Notes under the pieces: model-generated
What the model was told of the DNA's origin: nothing
What the model saw: the letters and a program-made list of their open reading frames with translations, nothing else
The model's database searches: none
NCBI RefSeq assembly: GCF_017094465.1
Contig: NZ_CP064791.1
Span: 2,480,001-2,544,000 of the forward strand
Length of the DNA stretch: 64,000 bases
Direction of reading: 5' to 3'
Source: Halapricum desulfuricans
Lineage (GTDB): Archaea; Halobacteriota; Halobacteria; Halobacteriales; Haloarculaceae
In this document: one piece after another, positions 8,879 through 17,686 of the stretch
How positions within the stretch are numbered: position 1 is the first letter of the stretch
Layout of the letters: the number at the start of each line of letters is the position of its first letter
Position numbers and translations under genes: made by a program

Positions 8879-9867
8879 TGTACAAGGGCCAGACCGTTGG
8901 TGTCGTCATTCCCGCCTACAACGAGGCGGGGTTCGTCGGAGAGGTCATCGCGACGGTCCCGGCCTTTGTCGACCGGATCTACGCCGTCGACGACGCCTCG
9001 ACTGACGACACCTGGACAGAGATCACCGAACAGGCACAGCGAATGAACGACCGACAGAGCGAGCAGCCACTCGTCACGGCCGACGGCGGCGTCAGCTACC
9101 GGCAACGCGTCGTGACGGCCAGACACGAACGGAACCGGGGCGTCGGGGCCGCGATCAAGACGGGGTATCGCCAGGCCGTCGAGGACGGCATCGACGTCGT
9201 GGCTGTGATGAACGCCGACAGACAGATGGACCCCGACATCCTCAATCGGATCGTCGACCCGGTCGCGGAGGGGCGGGCCGACTACGCCAAGGGCAACCGG
9301 CTCGAACGACCGGAGTACCGGGCGGCGATGTCCCGCTGGCGACTGTTCGGCAACGCAATCTTGACCCTCCTCACCAAGGTCGCCAGCGGCTACTGGGGGA
9401 TGATGGACCCACAGAACGGGTACACGGCAGTCTCCCGGGAAGCACTGGAGACGATCGATCTCGACGCGGTGTACGACCGGTTCGGGTTCTGCAACGATAT
9501 GCTCGTTCACATGAACGTCCATCGGTTCCGGATCGCCGACGTCGACATGCCCGCGGTCTACGGCGAGGAGACCAGCCACATCGAGTACTCCTCGTTCGTG
9601 CCACAGCTCTCGCTGTTGCTGGCACGACAGTTCCTGTGGCGACTCCGGGTTCGCCATCTCGACGACGGTGTCCATCCCCTTGCCGCCTGCTACGGGTTCG
9701 GCGCGACCGGGTTGCTGGCCGGGTTCGGCCACGGCATCCGGTCGCTGTGGAGCGCCGGAGAGAGCGGGCGCACAGCCACGTACGGGCTGCTGTTCGGCGT
9801 CGTCATGTTGATCGCCGCGGTCCTGTTCGACCGGCGGGACAACGAGGAACTGGAGGTCGAGGGATGA
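8878..9867 (+). CDS. GT2 glycosyltransferase with C-terminal membrane helices
   Basis: 329 residues. GT-A fold of family 2: VGVVIPAYNEAGFVGEV near the start, AVDDASTDD for nucleotide binding, VMNADRQMDPD as the DXD-like metal site. Two hydrophobic C-terminal segments (about 268-290 and 300-320) anchor it, as in dolichol-phosphate sugar synthases and some EPS transferases. The context suggests transfer of a sugar, possibly the diacetamido-mannuronate, to a lipid or growing glycan; the acceptor is unknown. The TGATG junction with the gene before it indicates coupled translation. Confidence 0.9.
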   Translation: MYKGQTVGVVIPAYNEAGFVGEVIATVPAFVDRIYAVDDASTDDTWTEITEQAQRMNDRQSEQPLVTADGGVSYRQRVVTARHERNRGVGAAIKTGYRQAVEDGIDVVAVMNADRQMDPDILNRIVDPVAEGRADYAKGNRLERPEYRAAMSRWRLFGNAILTLLTKVASGYWGMMDPQNGYTAVSREALETIDLDAVYDRFGFCNDMLVHMNVHRFRIADVDMPAVYGEETSHIEYSSFVPQLSLLLARQFLWRLRVRHLDDGVHPLAACYGFGATGLLAGFGHGIRSLWSAGESGRTATYGLLFGVVMLIAAVLFDRRDNEELEVEG

Positions 9868-10949
9868 AAGTCCTCACCGTCGTCGGTGCCCGACCGCAGT
9901 TCGTCAAGGCCTTTCCCGTCTCCGAACAGCTCAGCCGCCACGAAGAGGTACTCGTCCACACGGGCCAGCACTACGACGAGATGCTGTCGTCGGTGTTCTT
10001 CGAGGAACTCCCGATCCCGGAACCAGCGTACAATCTCGGCGTCGGCTCGGGCAGTCACGCCGTCCAGACCGCCCAGGTCATGGAGCGACTCGACGACGTC
10101 GTCGACGAGGAAGCCCCCGACGTCGTACTCGTCTACGGCGACACGAACTCCACGCTCGGGGCTGGTCTGGTCGCCGCAAAGCGCCCGGTTCGGCTCGTCC
10201 ACGTCGAAGCCGGCGTCCGCAGCGGCGACTGGTCGATGCCCGAGGAGGTCAACCGCGTGGTTGTCGACCAGTGTGCGGACCTACTGTGTGCCCCCACTGA
10301 CCGGGCTGCCGAAACGCTGCGAGCCGGCGACGTCCGGGGCGAGGTCGTCGTGACCGGCGACGTGATGTACGACGCGCTGCTGGCGGTCCGGGAGCACGCA
10401 CTGGCGCACTCCACGGTCGTCGATGACCTGGGACTGACCGGCGAGTCGTACGTCCTCGCGACGGTTCACCGCGAGCGAAACACCGATTCCGAGGATCACC
10501 TGCGGTCGATCGTCGAGGGACTCGCGAGCGTGTCAGCCACGGTGGTCCTGCCCGCTCACCCGCGTACGGTCGCGGCACTCGAGGAGTACGGTCTCCACGA
10601 GGAGGCGGCCTCGGCACTGGAACTCGTCGACCCGGTTGGCTACCTGGACTTCGTGGCCTTGCTTTCGGGCGCAGAGCGAGTCGCCACCGACTCGGGCGGC
10701 GTCCAGAAGGAGGCGTTCTATCTCGACCGCCCCTGTGTGACCCTCCGGGAGACGACCGAGTGGCCCGAGACGGTCGAGGCCGGCTGGAACGTCCTCGTCG
10801 GTGCCGACCCGGCGTCGATCCGGACAGCACTCACACGCCCGCTTCCGAACGCCGCGGCGAAGCCGACGCTGTACGGTGGCGGGGAGGCAGCCGAGCGCGT
10901 CGTCCGGGCGCTGAGTCACCCACACGCTGCCACCGCGGACGATGATTGA
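9864..10949 (+). CDS. UDP-N-acetylglucosamine 2-epimerase (WecB/WbpI-like)
   Basis: 361-residue non-hydrolysing 2-epimerase. N-terminal VVGARPQFVKAFPVSEQL, then HTGQHYDEMLSSVFF, VYGDTNSTL, VHVEAGVRSGD, DSGGVQKEAFYL and the RETTEWPET loop are all family landmarks. In this operon it most likely converts UDP-GlcNAc3NAcA to UDP-ManNAc3NAcA (WbpI role); making UDP-ManNAc is the alternative. ATG 9864 overlaps the preceding stop by 4 bp, and it overlaps the deacetylase gene by 8 bp. Confidence 0.93.
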   Translation: MKVLTVVGARPQFVKAFPVSEQLSRHEEVLVHTGQHYDEMLSSVFFEELPIPEPAYNLGVGSGSHAVQTAQVMERLDDVVDEEAPDVVLVYGDTNSTLGAGLVAAKRPVRLVHVEAGVRSGDWSMPEEVNRVVVDQCADLLCAPTDRAAETLRAGDVRGEVVVTGDVMYDALLAVREHALAHSTVVDDLGLTGESYVLATVHRERNTDSEDHLRSIVEGLASVSATVVLPAHPRTVAALEEYGLHEEAASALELVDPVGYLDFVALLSGAERVATDSGGVQKEAFYLDRPCVTLRETTEWPETVEAGWNVLVGADPASIRTALTRPLPNAAAKPTLYGGGEAAERVVRALSHPHAATADDD

Positions 10950-11856
10950 CGATCACTCCTTCGCGCTGTGTCTCACGCACGACGTTGATCGGCCGTACAA
11001 GCGGTTCCACCAGGCGCTGTATTACACACTCGCGGAGCGGTCGATGGATCACCTGCGGTCGTTTTTCGCCCGGGAGAACCCCTACTGGCAGTTCGAGGAG
11101 ATCATGGCGTTGGAAGACGATCTGGGCGTTCGATCGGCGTTTTACTTCCTCAGCGAGCCGGGACTCTTCGCCAGCGGAAGACCCCTCGACTGGGTCCGAC
11201 CCGACACCTGGATCCAGAAGCTCGGTCGGTACGATCCGACCAACGACGACATCGCAGCAGTGATCCGAGAACTCGACGACGGCGGGTGGGAGGTCGGTCT
11301 CCACGGCTCGTATCACTCCGGAGACGACATCGAGCGTCTGCGTCAGGAGAAAGCGCGACTGGAGGACGTGCTCGGCCATTCGGTCCGTGGCGGCCGCCAG
11401 CACTACCTCCGGATGAACACACCAGGAACCTGGCAGATACAGGCCGAACTGGGGCTGGAGTACGACTCGACGCTCGGATCCAGCACCGACTACGGCTTCG
11501 TGTATGATTACGGACTCGTGAAGCCACTCTCGGAGTCGTTCACCGTGTTCCCGCTGACGCTGATGGAACAGGCCCTTCCCGATCCCGCGTCACGACCCCA
11601 GGCGGCCTGGCAGGTCTGTGCGGACCTCGTCGCCGAGGCGCGCGAGAACGAGGGCGTGATGACGGTGCTGTGGCACCCGCGGTATTTCAACGAACGGGAG
11701 TTCCCGGGCTACCGACGGTTGTACCGTCGATTGATCGAACTCTCCCAGGACGCCGGCGCGTGGATCGGACCGCCGGCGGCACTGCTTGATCACCTTGACG
11801 AGTCTACCCCGGGGACGACACGCTCGTCTCTGGCGGCGGGCACGGAAACCTGGTAG
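10942..11856 (+). CDS. Polysaccharide deacetylase-like (NodB fold) protein
   Basis: 304 residues. The CLTHDVDRPYKR motif has D14 and D16, and H121 and H125 in GLHGSYHSGDD give the His-x3-His metal site of NodB-type deacetylases. A later WHPRYFNE supplies another conserved histidine. No signal peptide, so it would act in the cytoplasm, probably removing an N- or O-acetyl group from a lipid-linked or nucleotide-linked sugar; substrate unknown. It is last in the operon, overlapping the epimerase gene by 8 bp. No terminator is obvious after it. Confidence 0.83.
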   Translation: MIDDHSFALCLTHDVDRPYKRFHQALYYTLAERSMDHLRSFFARENPYWQFEEIMALEDDLGVRSAFYFLSEPGLFASGRPLDWVRPDTWIQKLGRYDPTNDDIAAVIRELDDGGWEVGLHGSYHSGDDIERLRQEKARLEDVLGHSVRGGRQHYLRMNTPGTWQIQAELGLEYDSTLGSSTDYGFVYDYGLVKPLSESFTVFPLTLMEQALPDPASRPQAAWQVCADLVAEARENEGVMTVLWHPRYFNEREFPGYRRLYRRLIELSQDAGAWIGPPAALLDHLDESTPGTTRSSLAAGTETW

Positions 11857-11956
11857 CCCGCCACCGGAGAGACGGACCGCCCGAGCGAGACGCACTCGTC
11901 CGGACAGGATCGTCACGGGCGCAGACGTGTCGGATAGTAATACCCATAGGATAATG

Positions 11957-11964
11957 ATTATATT
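11957..11964 (+). promoter_or_regulatory. TATA box for DUF7344/DICT pair
   Basis: ATTATATT centred about 27 bp before ATG 11987 in a markedly AT-rich stretch (11935-11985). Spacing suits a leaderless transcript. Confidence 0.55.
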
Positions 11965-11986
11965 GATCTATAATGAATAATATCGT

Positions 11987-12361
11987 ATGGCCAATCCCGA
12001 AAAGACCGATCGAAGAGCCGCCAGTAGCAGCGACTCACGGCTGTCCGAGGACCGGTTCTACGACGCGCTCTCGTCGGTCCAGCGACGCCGGGTGCTGTAT
12101 CACTTGCTCGAAGAAGGGGAGACCCCGATCGAGGAACTCGCCACTGTGCTCACGGGATGGGAGGCCACCCAAAGAGGAACGATGAGCACCCCAGCCGATC
12201 ACACGAAGCACCATCTCGCGCTCCACCATATCCATCTACCGTTGCTCGCCGAGGCAGGCCTGGTAGCCTGGGACCGCGAGAGCGGGGCAGTCACGCCCGA
12301 GTCGCTCGAACCTCTCGTCCGGGATATCGTCCGCCGGAGTGTCGAAGCCAGCCGTTCGTGA
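11987..12361 (+). CDS. DUF7344-type winged-helix regulator
   Basis: 124-residue soluble winged-helix protein. FYDALSSVQRRRVLYHLLEEGETPIEELATVL, broken here into family blocks FYDAL, QRRRVLYHL and IEELATVL, matches DUF7344. HHLALHHIHLPLLAEAGLVAW is the recognition helix and wing. The next gene starts 2 bp after its stop and encodes a DICT sensor, so the two probably form a sensor-regulator unit. The TATA at 11957-11964 supports ATG 11987. Confidence 0.88.
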   Translation: MANPEKTDRRAASSSDSRLSEDRFYDALSSVQRRRVLYHLLEEGETPIEELATVLTGWEATQRGTMSTPADHTKHHLALHHIHLPLLAEAGLVAWDRESGAVTPESLEPLVRDIVRRSVEASRS

Positions 12362-12363
12362 CG

Positions 12364-13077
12364 ATGTTCGAGTCGTACTTCCAGGAGTTCCAAGCCACTG
12401 ATTACCGGCTCACAGTCTATCGAAGCGATGGGCCAACCGACATCGAGGAGTGGTTCGACGCACACGGCGTCACCGTCGAACACCGCCACCTGCCTCCGGG
12501 CGGTCCGGACCCGTTCGTCGCCCTCGAGGCGGACGGCGAGTTCGTGGGATCGCTGGGAGTCACGGCACTCGAAGGGTTGCTCGAACCGCCGCTCGTCCGG
12601 CCGACCGAGCGCGAGGGGGTCGCGGCGGGCTACAGCGCTGTCTTCGATCTGATCGACGACACGCTGGTCAGAGGAATGACTCGACGCGAACTGCTCGCGG
12701 TCAGTCGGGAGATCGAAGACCGCGCCTATCGCGTCGGACGCGGGACGCTCCGGGTGAGCTTCCAGGCGCTCTCGACGTTCGAGTCCCAGGCCGACGTGTA
12801 TCGAACGCTCGCGACCGACACGGACCTCGACATTCACATCTACGGCGTCGCCGACTGGAACCCACCGGGGATCCAGGGAGTCACCTACCACGGCCGGCCA
12901 GCCGAGGGGATCGACCGCCACTGGGTCCTCGCGTTCGACGGCGGGACTGACGTGACGCAGGCCTGTGGACTGCTCGCACGGGAGCAAGCGGACGGATACG
13001 ACGGGGTCTGGACCAACGATCCCGAGCAGGTTGCGGAGATCGCGACGACCCTCGCCGAGAGTGGTGCCGACGAATGA
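12364..13077 (+). CDS. DICT sensory-domain protein
   Basis: 237 residues with the DICT (diguanylate cyclase and two-component associated) fold found across haloarchaea. Landmarks are SRRELLAVSREIEDRAYRVG-type helix text (here MTRRELLAVSREIEDRAYRVG), LSTFESQADVYRTLA, VYGVADWNPP-like HIYGVADWNPPG and WVLAFDGGTDVTQACGL. DICT domains are thought to bind a small ligand such as a tetrapyrrole or light-related cofactor; this is not established for this protein. Start 2 bp after the DUF7344 stop indicates one mRNA. The stop codon lies in the left arm of the inverted repeat 13077-13158. Confidence 0.85.
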   Translation: MFESYFQEFQATDYRLTVYRSDGPTDIEEWFDAHGVTVEHRHLPPGGPDPFVALEADGEFVGSLGVTALEGLLEPPLVRPTEREGVAAGYSAVFDLIDDTLVRGMTRRELLAVSREIEDRAYRVGRGTLRVSFQALSTFESQADVYRTLATDTDLDIHIYGVADWNPPGIQGVTYHGRPAEGIDRHWVLAFDGGTDVTQACGLLAREQADGYDGVWTNDPEQVAEIATTLAESGADE

Positions 13078-13158
13078 TAGTGACTGCTGTACCGATATAC
13101 CGCTGCGATCGCCTGCAGTCGGGCAATCGATCCAGAAGGGACGTACAGCAGCCACTAT
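13077..13158. repeat. 16-bp inverted repeat with 50-nt loop
   Basis: ATAGTGACTGCTGTAC (13077-13092) pairs with GTACAGCAGCCACTAT (13143-13158), 15 of 16 matched. It begins at the stop of the DICT gene and lies about 220 bp before the ATP-grasp gene. Possible terminator, mRNA-stabilising hairpin or attenuator; the longer loop could also be remnant ends of a small mobile element. Confidence 0.5.
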
Positions 13159-13381
13159 GATAGGGATTAGCGTCGCCGATCGGAGGGACCCCCACTCCGA
13201 TCGGGCGACCGGATCATCGTTCCCGGGCGAAATCTACAGCGTTCTACGCTCGTCCCGATGAACGAGACCGGTTCTTCCCCCGACGCGGTCGTGACGACGT
13301 TACCCGGGCGGAGTCCCCGTGCCCGCAAGTAGCCGATCCATTACTAACTGGAATAGCCGCCCTGAATCGAACAGGCCTTCA

Positions 13382-14680
13382 ATGCAGTCTAATACTGAGC
13401 CAGGTTCCGACCGCTCCGACGGGCGAGTGCCGGTCCATCGCGAGCGTAACACACCGGGGGACAGCCCCCCGACAGTGCTGCTGCTCGACGGTGACTACGA
13501 CAACACGCTCGCTGTCGCGAGAGAGCTATCCGAGGATCTCGACGCCCGGATAATCGGGACGGGGACGACCCGATACAGTCGACTCTTGCGGTCGAACTAC
13601 TGTGATATTGGCGAGGTCGTTCCAGCCCCTGGCGAAGCTGGGTATGCCGACGCGCTACTCAAACTGATGGCCAAATACCGGCCGCAGATCGTCTTGCCCG
13701 TCGGATACGACTCGATGGCGGCCGTCGATTCGATCCGATCGGAGATCCCGGACGCGGTCGAGATCTGTCTCCCGCCGTCGCAATCGTTTCACGTCGCCGT
13801 AGACAAAGCCAGCACGTTACAGCGGGCCGACCGTCTCGGGATCCCCGTCCCGACCGACTATTCGGGTGCTGCCGAGGAACTCGACGAGATCGGGCGCCCG
13901 ACTCCCGCCGACACGCTCCCGTTTCCGGTGTTTCTCAAGGCCAGACGCGAGAACGGAACCGTGACGACGGCCCGTGTCGACGAGCCGGCGGATTTCTGGA
14001 CGGCCTACGACGGCATCGCTGCCGAGGCCTCCGACGGAAACGTGCTGGTCCAGGAGTACATCGACGGTCCCGACGTGACGTTCGGCTGTGGCGTGCTCTG
14101 TCTCGACAACGAGATCGAGTTGCTGGTCAGCCACCAGGAACTCCGTTCCGTGCCGCGCCACGGCGGCAGCGGGACCCATCTCCGTCTCGTCGGAAACCCG
14201 ACGATCGAAGCGAACACGGCAGCGTTGCTCCGCGATATCGGCTGGAACGGGATCGCTCTCGTCGAGTTCAGACAGCGGTCCGACGGCACGTACGTGCTGA
14301 TGGAGATCAACCCGAAGTTCTGGGCCTCCTACGCGCTGGCCAGCCGGTTCGGCTACCGGTTCGCCTCGACGATGGTCGCCAGTGCCCTCAACCTCGACGT
14401 GCCCCGCCCGGTCGGCACCCCACAGCGAACTGGAGAGATGGTGTTTCCCCTCCGTGAACTCCAGCAGTACGTTCGGAACCGGCGTGACGAGCGCCTGCTC
14501 GACTGCGTCGGCACGGTCCTGGCGGCCGACGCCTGCTGGGACATCGACACGTCGGATCTCGGTGCCTGGTTGACGCCACCGACAAGGATACTCCGGAAGA
14601 TACCCACGCTCCCCGGAAGCCGACGAGCGGAGCGGACGCGCTCCGGGCCCGAGCGAGCGACAGCACCCAGCGAAAAATAG
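13382..14680 (+). CDS. ATP-grasp ligase (carbamoyl-phosphate-synthase-like)
   Basis: 432 residues. N-terminal Rossmann-like domain (VLLLDGDYDNTLAVARELS), then an ATP-grasp fold: DKASTLQRADRLGIPVPTDY, the lysine strand FPVFLKARRENG, VLVQEYIDGPDVTFG, and the metal-binding ALVEFRQ...VLMEINPKFWAS. The E-I-N-P-K-F-W triad is shared with the enzymes at 16288 and 28890. ATP-grasp enzymes join a carboxylate to an amine or thiol through an acyl phosphate; the substrate here is unknown. The next gene (14692) starts 11 bp after it. A GTG at 13319 is possible; I prefer ATG 13382 because upstream residues are arginine/serine-rich. Confidence 0.86.
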   Translation: MQSNTEPGSDRSDGRVPVHRERNTPGDSPPTVLLLDGDYDNTLAVARELSEDLDARIIGTGTTRYSRLLRSNYCDIGEVVPAPGEAGYADALLKLMAKYRPQIVLPVGYDSMAAVDSIRSEIPDAVEICLPPSQSFHVAVDKASTLQRADRLGIPVPTDYSGAAEELDEIGRPTPADTLPFPVFLKARRENGTVTTARVDEPADFWTAYDGIAAEASDGNVLVQEYIDGPDVTFGCGVLCLDNEIELLVSHQELRSVPRHGGSGTHLRLVGNPTIEANTAALLRDIGWNGIALVEFRQRSDGTYVLMEINPKFWASYALASRFGYRFASTMVASALNLDVPRPVGTPQRTGEMVFPLRELQQYVRNRRDERLLDCVGTVLAADACWDIDTSDLGAWLTPPTRILRKIPTLPGSRRAERTRSGPERATAPSEK

Positions 14681-14691
14681 GGACAAAACAC

Positions 14692-15906
14692 ATGGATCAA
14701 AAGCAGGTCACACCGTCAGGAGAATCACACGCCGTCTCGACCGACGTCGTTACCCTCTGTCGAGACGTGCTCGCGTATTCGCGCGAGCGAGACTACACCG
14801 GCTGGGATTACGTCGACGGGTTGAGTAGCGAGTTCGTCCAGCGACTCCCCATCGAGAACAGGTACCTCAATCTCGCCGTCCAGGAAGGCATCAAGCGTGC
14901 GCCCGTCAATCTGCGCCCGTACTTCCGCGTCGAGCAGCGGCGCAGCTACCTGGGGGCAGCGCTGTTCGCGATGGCGAACATCGATATGTACCGGCTCACC
15001 GGGGAGGACCGATACGCCCGGGAAGCGACGGCTCTCGTCTCCTGGCTGGACAGCGAGCAAGTCGAGGGGTTCAGCGGCTACGCGGGCGGCGGTCACCGAC
15101 ACCCGATCCAGAGTCTGGGGCGTGACACGGCCTCGACGCCCGGAGAGAGCTCGGGCGTCGTCTCGGCGACGCTCGGTGCGGAGGCGTTCCTCCGGTACGA
15201 CGAGACGTTCGATGCGCCCGAATACGCCGAACTCGCACACTCGGCCGCCGACTTCGTCATCGAAGACCTCGAGTACACGGCGGTCGATGAGGGTGCACAT
15301 ATCAATTACATCCCAAGAGACACGGATGCGTACACGCTCAACGCCAACGCACTGGGCGCTCGCCTGCTCGTGAACCTGTATGCGCGGTTCGACGAGGACC
15401 GGTTGCTCGACGCCGCGAGAGAGATTATGGACTACGTCGCCTCGAAACAGGCCATAAACGGCGGGTGGATGTACATGGACCCGCCCTCGGCGTCTCACCT
15501 CTCGATGGACAACTTCCACAACGGGTTCATCATCGAATCGCTCCTGCGCTATCGGGCGGTGACTGACTCGGACCGGTATGATCCGACAATCCAGCGTGCC
15601 CGGGAGTTCTACCGGGAGCAGCTGTTCGAGGCCGACGGTGCTCCGAACTGGGACGAATCGAGCACGTACCCCCGTGACATCCACGCGGCCGCGCAGGGGA
15701 TCATCGTGTTCACCGAACTGGGCGAGTTCGCGTTCGCCCGCCGGATCATCGACTGGGCGCGGGACACGCTCTACGCCGGTGGCGGTCAGTTCTACTACCA
15801 GCAGCGGCGGTTCTACACGAAACGGTTCACCCTCATGCGGTGGTGTCAGGCCTGGATGGCTTACGCGCTCTCGACGTACGCCGCGGCAAGCGAAACCGCC
15901 CGGTAG
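14692..15906 (+). CDS. All-helical (six-hairpin-like) TGWDY family protein, copy 1
   Basis: 404 residues, no signal peptide or membrane segment. Repeating helical hairpins with aromatic and glycine turns suggest an (alpha/alpha) toroid, as in epimerases and glycoside hydrolases. Blocks conserved with the copies at 23097 and 27331: YTGWDYVDGLSS, KRAPVNLRPYFRVEQRRSY, FSGYAGGGHRHP, HLSMDNFHNGFIIES, YPRDIHAAAQGIIVF and TLMRWCQAWMAYAL. Invariant D, H, E and R residues imply an enzyme on a sugar or glycan, but the reaction is unknown. Homologues are sometimes labelled as ABC permeases, which the lack of membrane helices contradicts. Co-transcribed with the ATP-grasp gene upstream. Confidence 0.8.
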   Translation: MDQKQVTPSGESHAVSTDVVTLCRDVLAYSRERDYTGWDYVDGLSSEFVQRLPIENRYLNLAVQEGIKRAPVNLRPYFRVEQRRSYLGAALFAMANIDMYRLTGEDRYAREATALVSWLDSEQVEGFSGYAGGGHRHPIQSLGRDTASTPGESSGVVSATLGAEAFLRYDETFDAPEYAELAHSAADFVIEDLEYTAVDEGAHINYIPRDTDAYTLNANALGARLLVNLYARFDEDRLLDAAREIMDYVASKQAINGGWMYMDPPSASHLSMDNFHNGFIIESLLRYRAVTDSDRYDPTIQRAREFYREQLFEADGAPNWDESSTYPRDIHAAAQGIIVFTELGEFAFARRIIDWARDTLYAGGGQFYYQQRRFYTKRFTLMRWCQAWMAYALSTYAAASETAR

Positions 15907-15946
15907 CCGGGTGTCACTTCTCATCCGGCAGGAATCTTGGAGGGGG

Positions 15947-15955
15947 TTTTATAAT
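15947..15955 (+). promoter_or_regulatory. TATA box for HalOD1 gene
   Basis: TTTTATAAT centred 28 bp before ATG 15979; consistent with a leaderless transcript. Confidence 0.55.
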
Positions 15956-15978
15956 TTTGTGGGTTACAAGCGTATACT

Positions 15979-16245
15979 ATGGGAGCCTCTGATCTGGCGG
16001 AGCCTGCTACCTTCAACGTGGTAAATACCGTTGCCGAGACGAAGGGCGTTTCGCCCGAAGACCTTACACCCCTTGCGGACGTCATCGATCCGGATGCACT
16101 CGAGGCGCTGTTCGATTCTCCGTCGGATCATCGACAGGAGTTGCGGTTCGAGTACGAAGGTTGCACTGTGATCGTAACGAACGACACAGGAGTCACGGTG
16201 CGTGCACACGCCGACCAACACGCTGCAAACCCACCAGTCAACTGA
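15979..16245 (+). CDS. HalOD1 output-domain protein
   Basis: 88 residues comprising a single HalOD1 domain, a haloarchaeal module found at the end of signalling proteins and as stand-alone small proteins. Landmarks: VNTVAETKGVSPEDLTPLAD, IDPDALEALFD and a final beta-hairpin LRFEYEGCTVIVTNDTGVTV. Role presumed to be regulation or protein interaction; no partner identified. TATA at 15947-15955 supports the start. Converges on the ATP-grasp gene ending at 16288. Confidence 0.85.
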   Translation: MGASDLAEPATFNVVNTVAETKGVSPEDLTPLADVIDPDALEALFDSPSDHRQELRFEYEGCTVIVTNDTGVTVRAHADQHAANPPVN

Positions 16246-16287
16246 TTCGCTCGGCAGAGATCGCCCCCAGCGGCCGCGAAGACCGGG

Positions 16288-17493
16288 CTACAGCAGCTGG
16301 CTCTCGACGAGACGCTTGACGCCGACGACAGCCGGGAGCGGGTCGTCGGCGTGGAAGTCGTCGAAATTCGGCGTTTCGGCGAATGACGCGAGTATCTTCA
16401 GCAGTTCAACAGGCGGTGACGGGCGCTCGACGAACGGCGACTCTTCCTGAAACAGGCTGCGGAAGTATTTCATCTCCCCGTACAGCGTGTGGGTTCCGAC
16501 GCCGGTCTCGTAGTCGCTGTCGATCTCGTCCGAGCGTCCCTGCGACTGGAGCCAGTAATATACCGGAAAGTCCGCTCCCGCCTGGATCGCACAGTTGGTC
16601 GACTGCCACAGCCGCGGGTTGATCTCGATGAATTTGAACTCGCCCGTTCGGGCGTCCTCCATGTACTCGATACAGGCGAGCCCGTGCCACTCGAGGCTGT
16701 CGAGCAACGCCCGCCCGGTCGATTCGAGTTCCGGGATGTCGACCGATTTCCGGTAGACACCGCCGCCGTGAGTGTACGAATCGCCGCGGATCTGTCGGTG
16801 CTGGAACGTCGCCAGCGCGTCGCCGTGATCGTACAGCGCACCGAAGACGTACTTCCCGGCGCTGTGGATGTACTCCTGCACGACCGGTTCGTGGTACATC
16901 GCCTCCCTGATCGCGTCGGTGTCCGGGACTGTTCCGTCCCGAACGAACTCGACCGTTTTGACTGTGCCGGGGATCACACTCGTATCTTGACCGAGGTACT
17001 CGTCCGCCAGGAGGTTGTACCGGGCTTTGATTATCAGATCGGAGTCCCAATCATCCACGTCGCCGAGCAACCGCGTCTCAGCCGTCGGGACGCCGGCTTC
17101 CCGGGCTGCTTCTGCCAGACGGAGTCTGTCGTGACAGAGCCGCAAAGTATCGAACGACGGGACGACGAGATCGACGTACTGTTCGAACTCCGATCTGTAT
17201 TTCGCGAAGACGTACGGGTCCTGGGGCCGTATCGGGAGGATCGTATCGACGTCCGGCCTGGCGGCAATCCCGACGAGCGCGTCCTTGTACGCCTCCAGGT
17301 CCGCCGAGATCGGCGGAATCGATATCGATTCGTCACAGCTCCGCGACGCAGCGGCGGGAAGATCATCGTACTCCGATGCGACGATCGTGTCGAGACCGGC
17401 ACGCGACAGCGACCGCACACAGGAGTAACTCTTCCCGGGATCGATTCCCGCGGGCACGACGACCGTGTTCTGGTTCGGCTCCGGCTTTGCCAT
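16288..17493 (-). CDS. ATP-grasp ligase
   Basis: 401 residues. N-terminal domain VVVPAGIDPGKSYSCVRSLS resembles the preATP-grasp fold. The ATP-grasp core has DLIIKARYNLL (lysine strand), PVVQEYIHSAGKYVFGALYD, and LACIEYMEDA followed by KFIEINPRLWQSTN with the E-I-N metal site. It belongs to the same subfamily as 13382 and 28890. The substrate is unknown; the FemAB-like and phosphodiesterase genes next to it, on the same strand, suggest surface-polymer work. The ATG at 17493 fits a TATA-like element near 17526-17533 and begins the domain; an ATG at 17520 is an alternative. Confidence 0.86.
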   Translation of the reverse strand: MAKPEPNQNTVVVPAGIDPGKSYSCVRSLSRAGLDTIVASEYDDLPAAASRSCDESISIPPISADLEAYKDALVGIAARPDVDTILPIRPQDPYVFAKYRSEFEQYVDLVVPSFDTLRLCHDRLRLAEAAREAGVPTAETRLLGDVDDWDSDLIIKARYNLLADEYLGQDTSVIPGTVKTVEFVRDGTVPDTDAIREAMYHEPVVQEYIHSAGKYVFGALYDHGDALATFQHRQIRGDSYTHGGGVYRKSVDIPELESTGRALLDSLEWHGLACIEYMEDARTGEFKFIEINPRLWQSTNCAIQAGADFPVYYWLQSQGRSDEIDSDYETGVGTHTLYGEMKYFRSLFQEESPFVERPSPPVELLKILASFAETPNFDDFHADDPLPAVVGVKRLVESQLL

Positions 17494-17686
17494 GTGCGAT
17501 CGTACACGACTCGGTCCCATCAGTATAGACTTGATACCACCCAGACGGCCGTTCCAGAACAGCGGACGTTCACTGTCGTCTGGCGATCGATCCGAGGCAG
17601 GCACATGGTGATCCGAGGTAGTCGCCGAGCCGACGCAGGCACACAGTCGTCTGTATGTGACTCTATCCGTCGTCTCGGCGGGCGCG

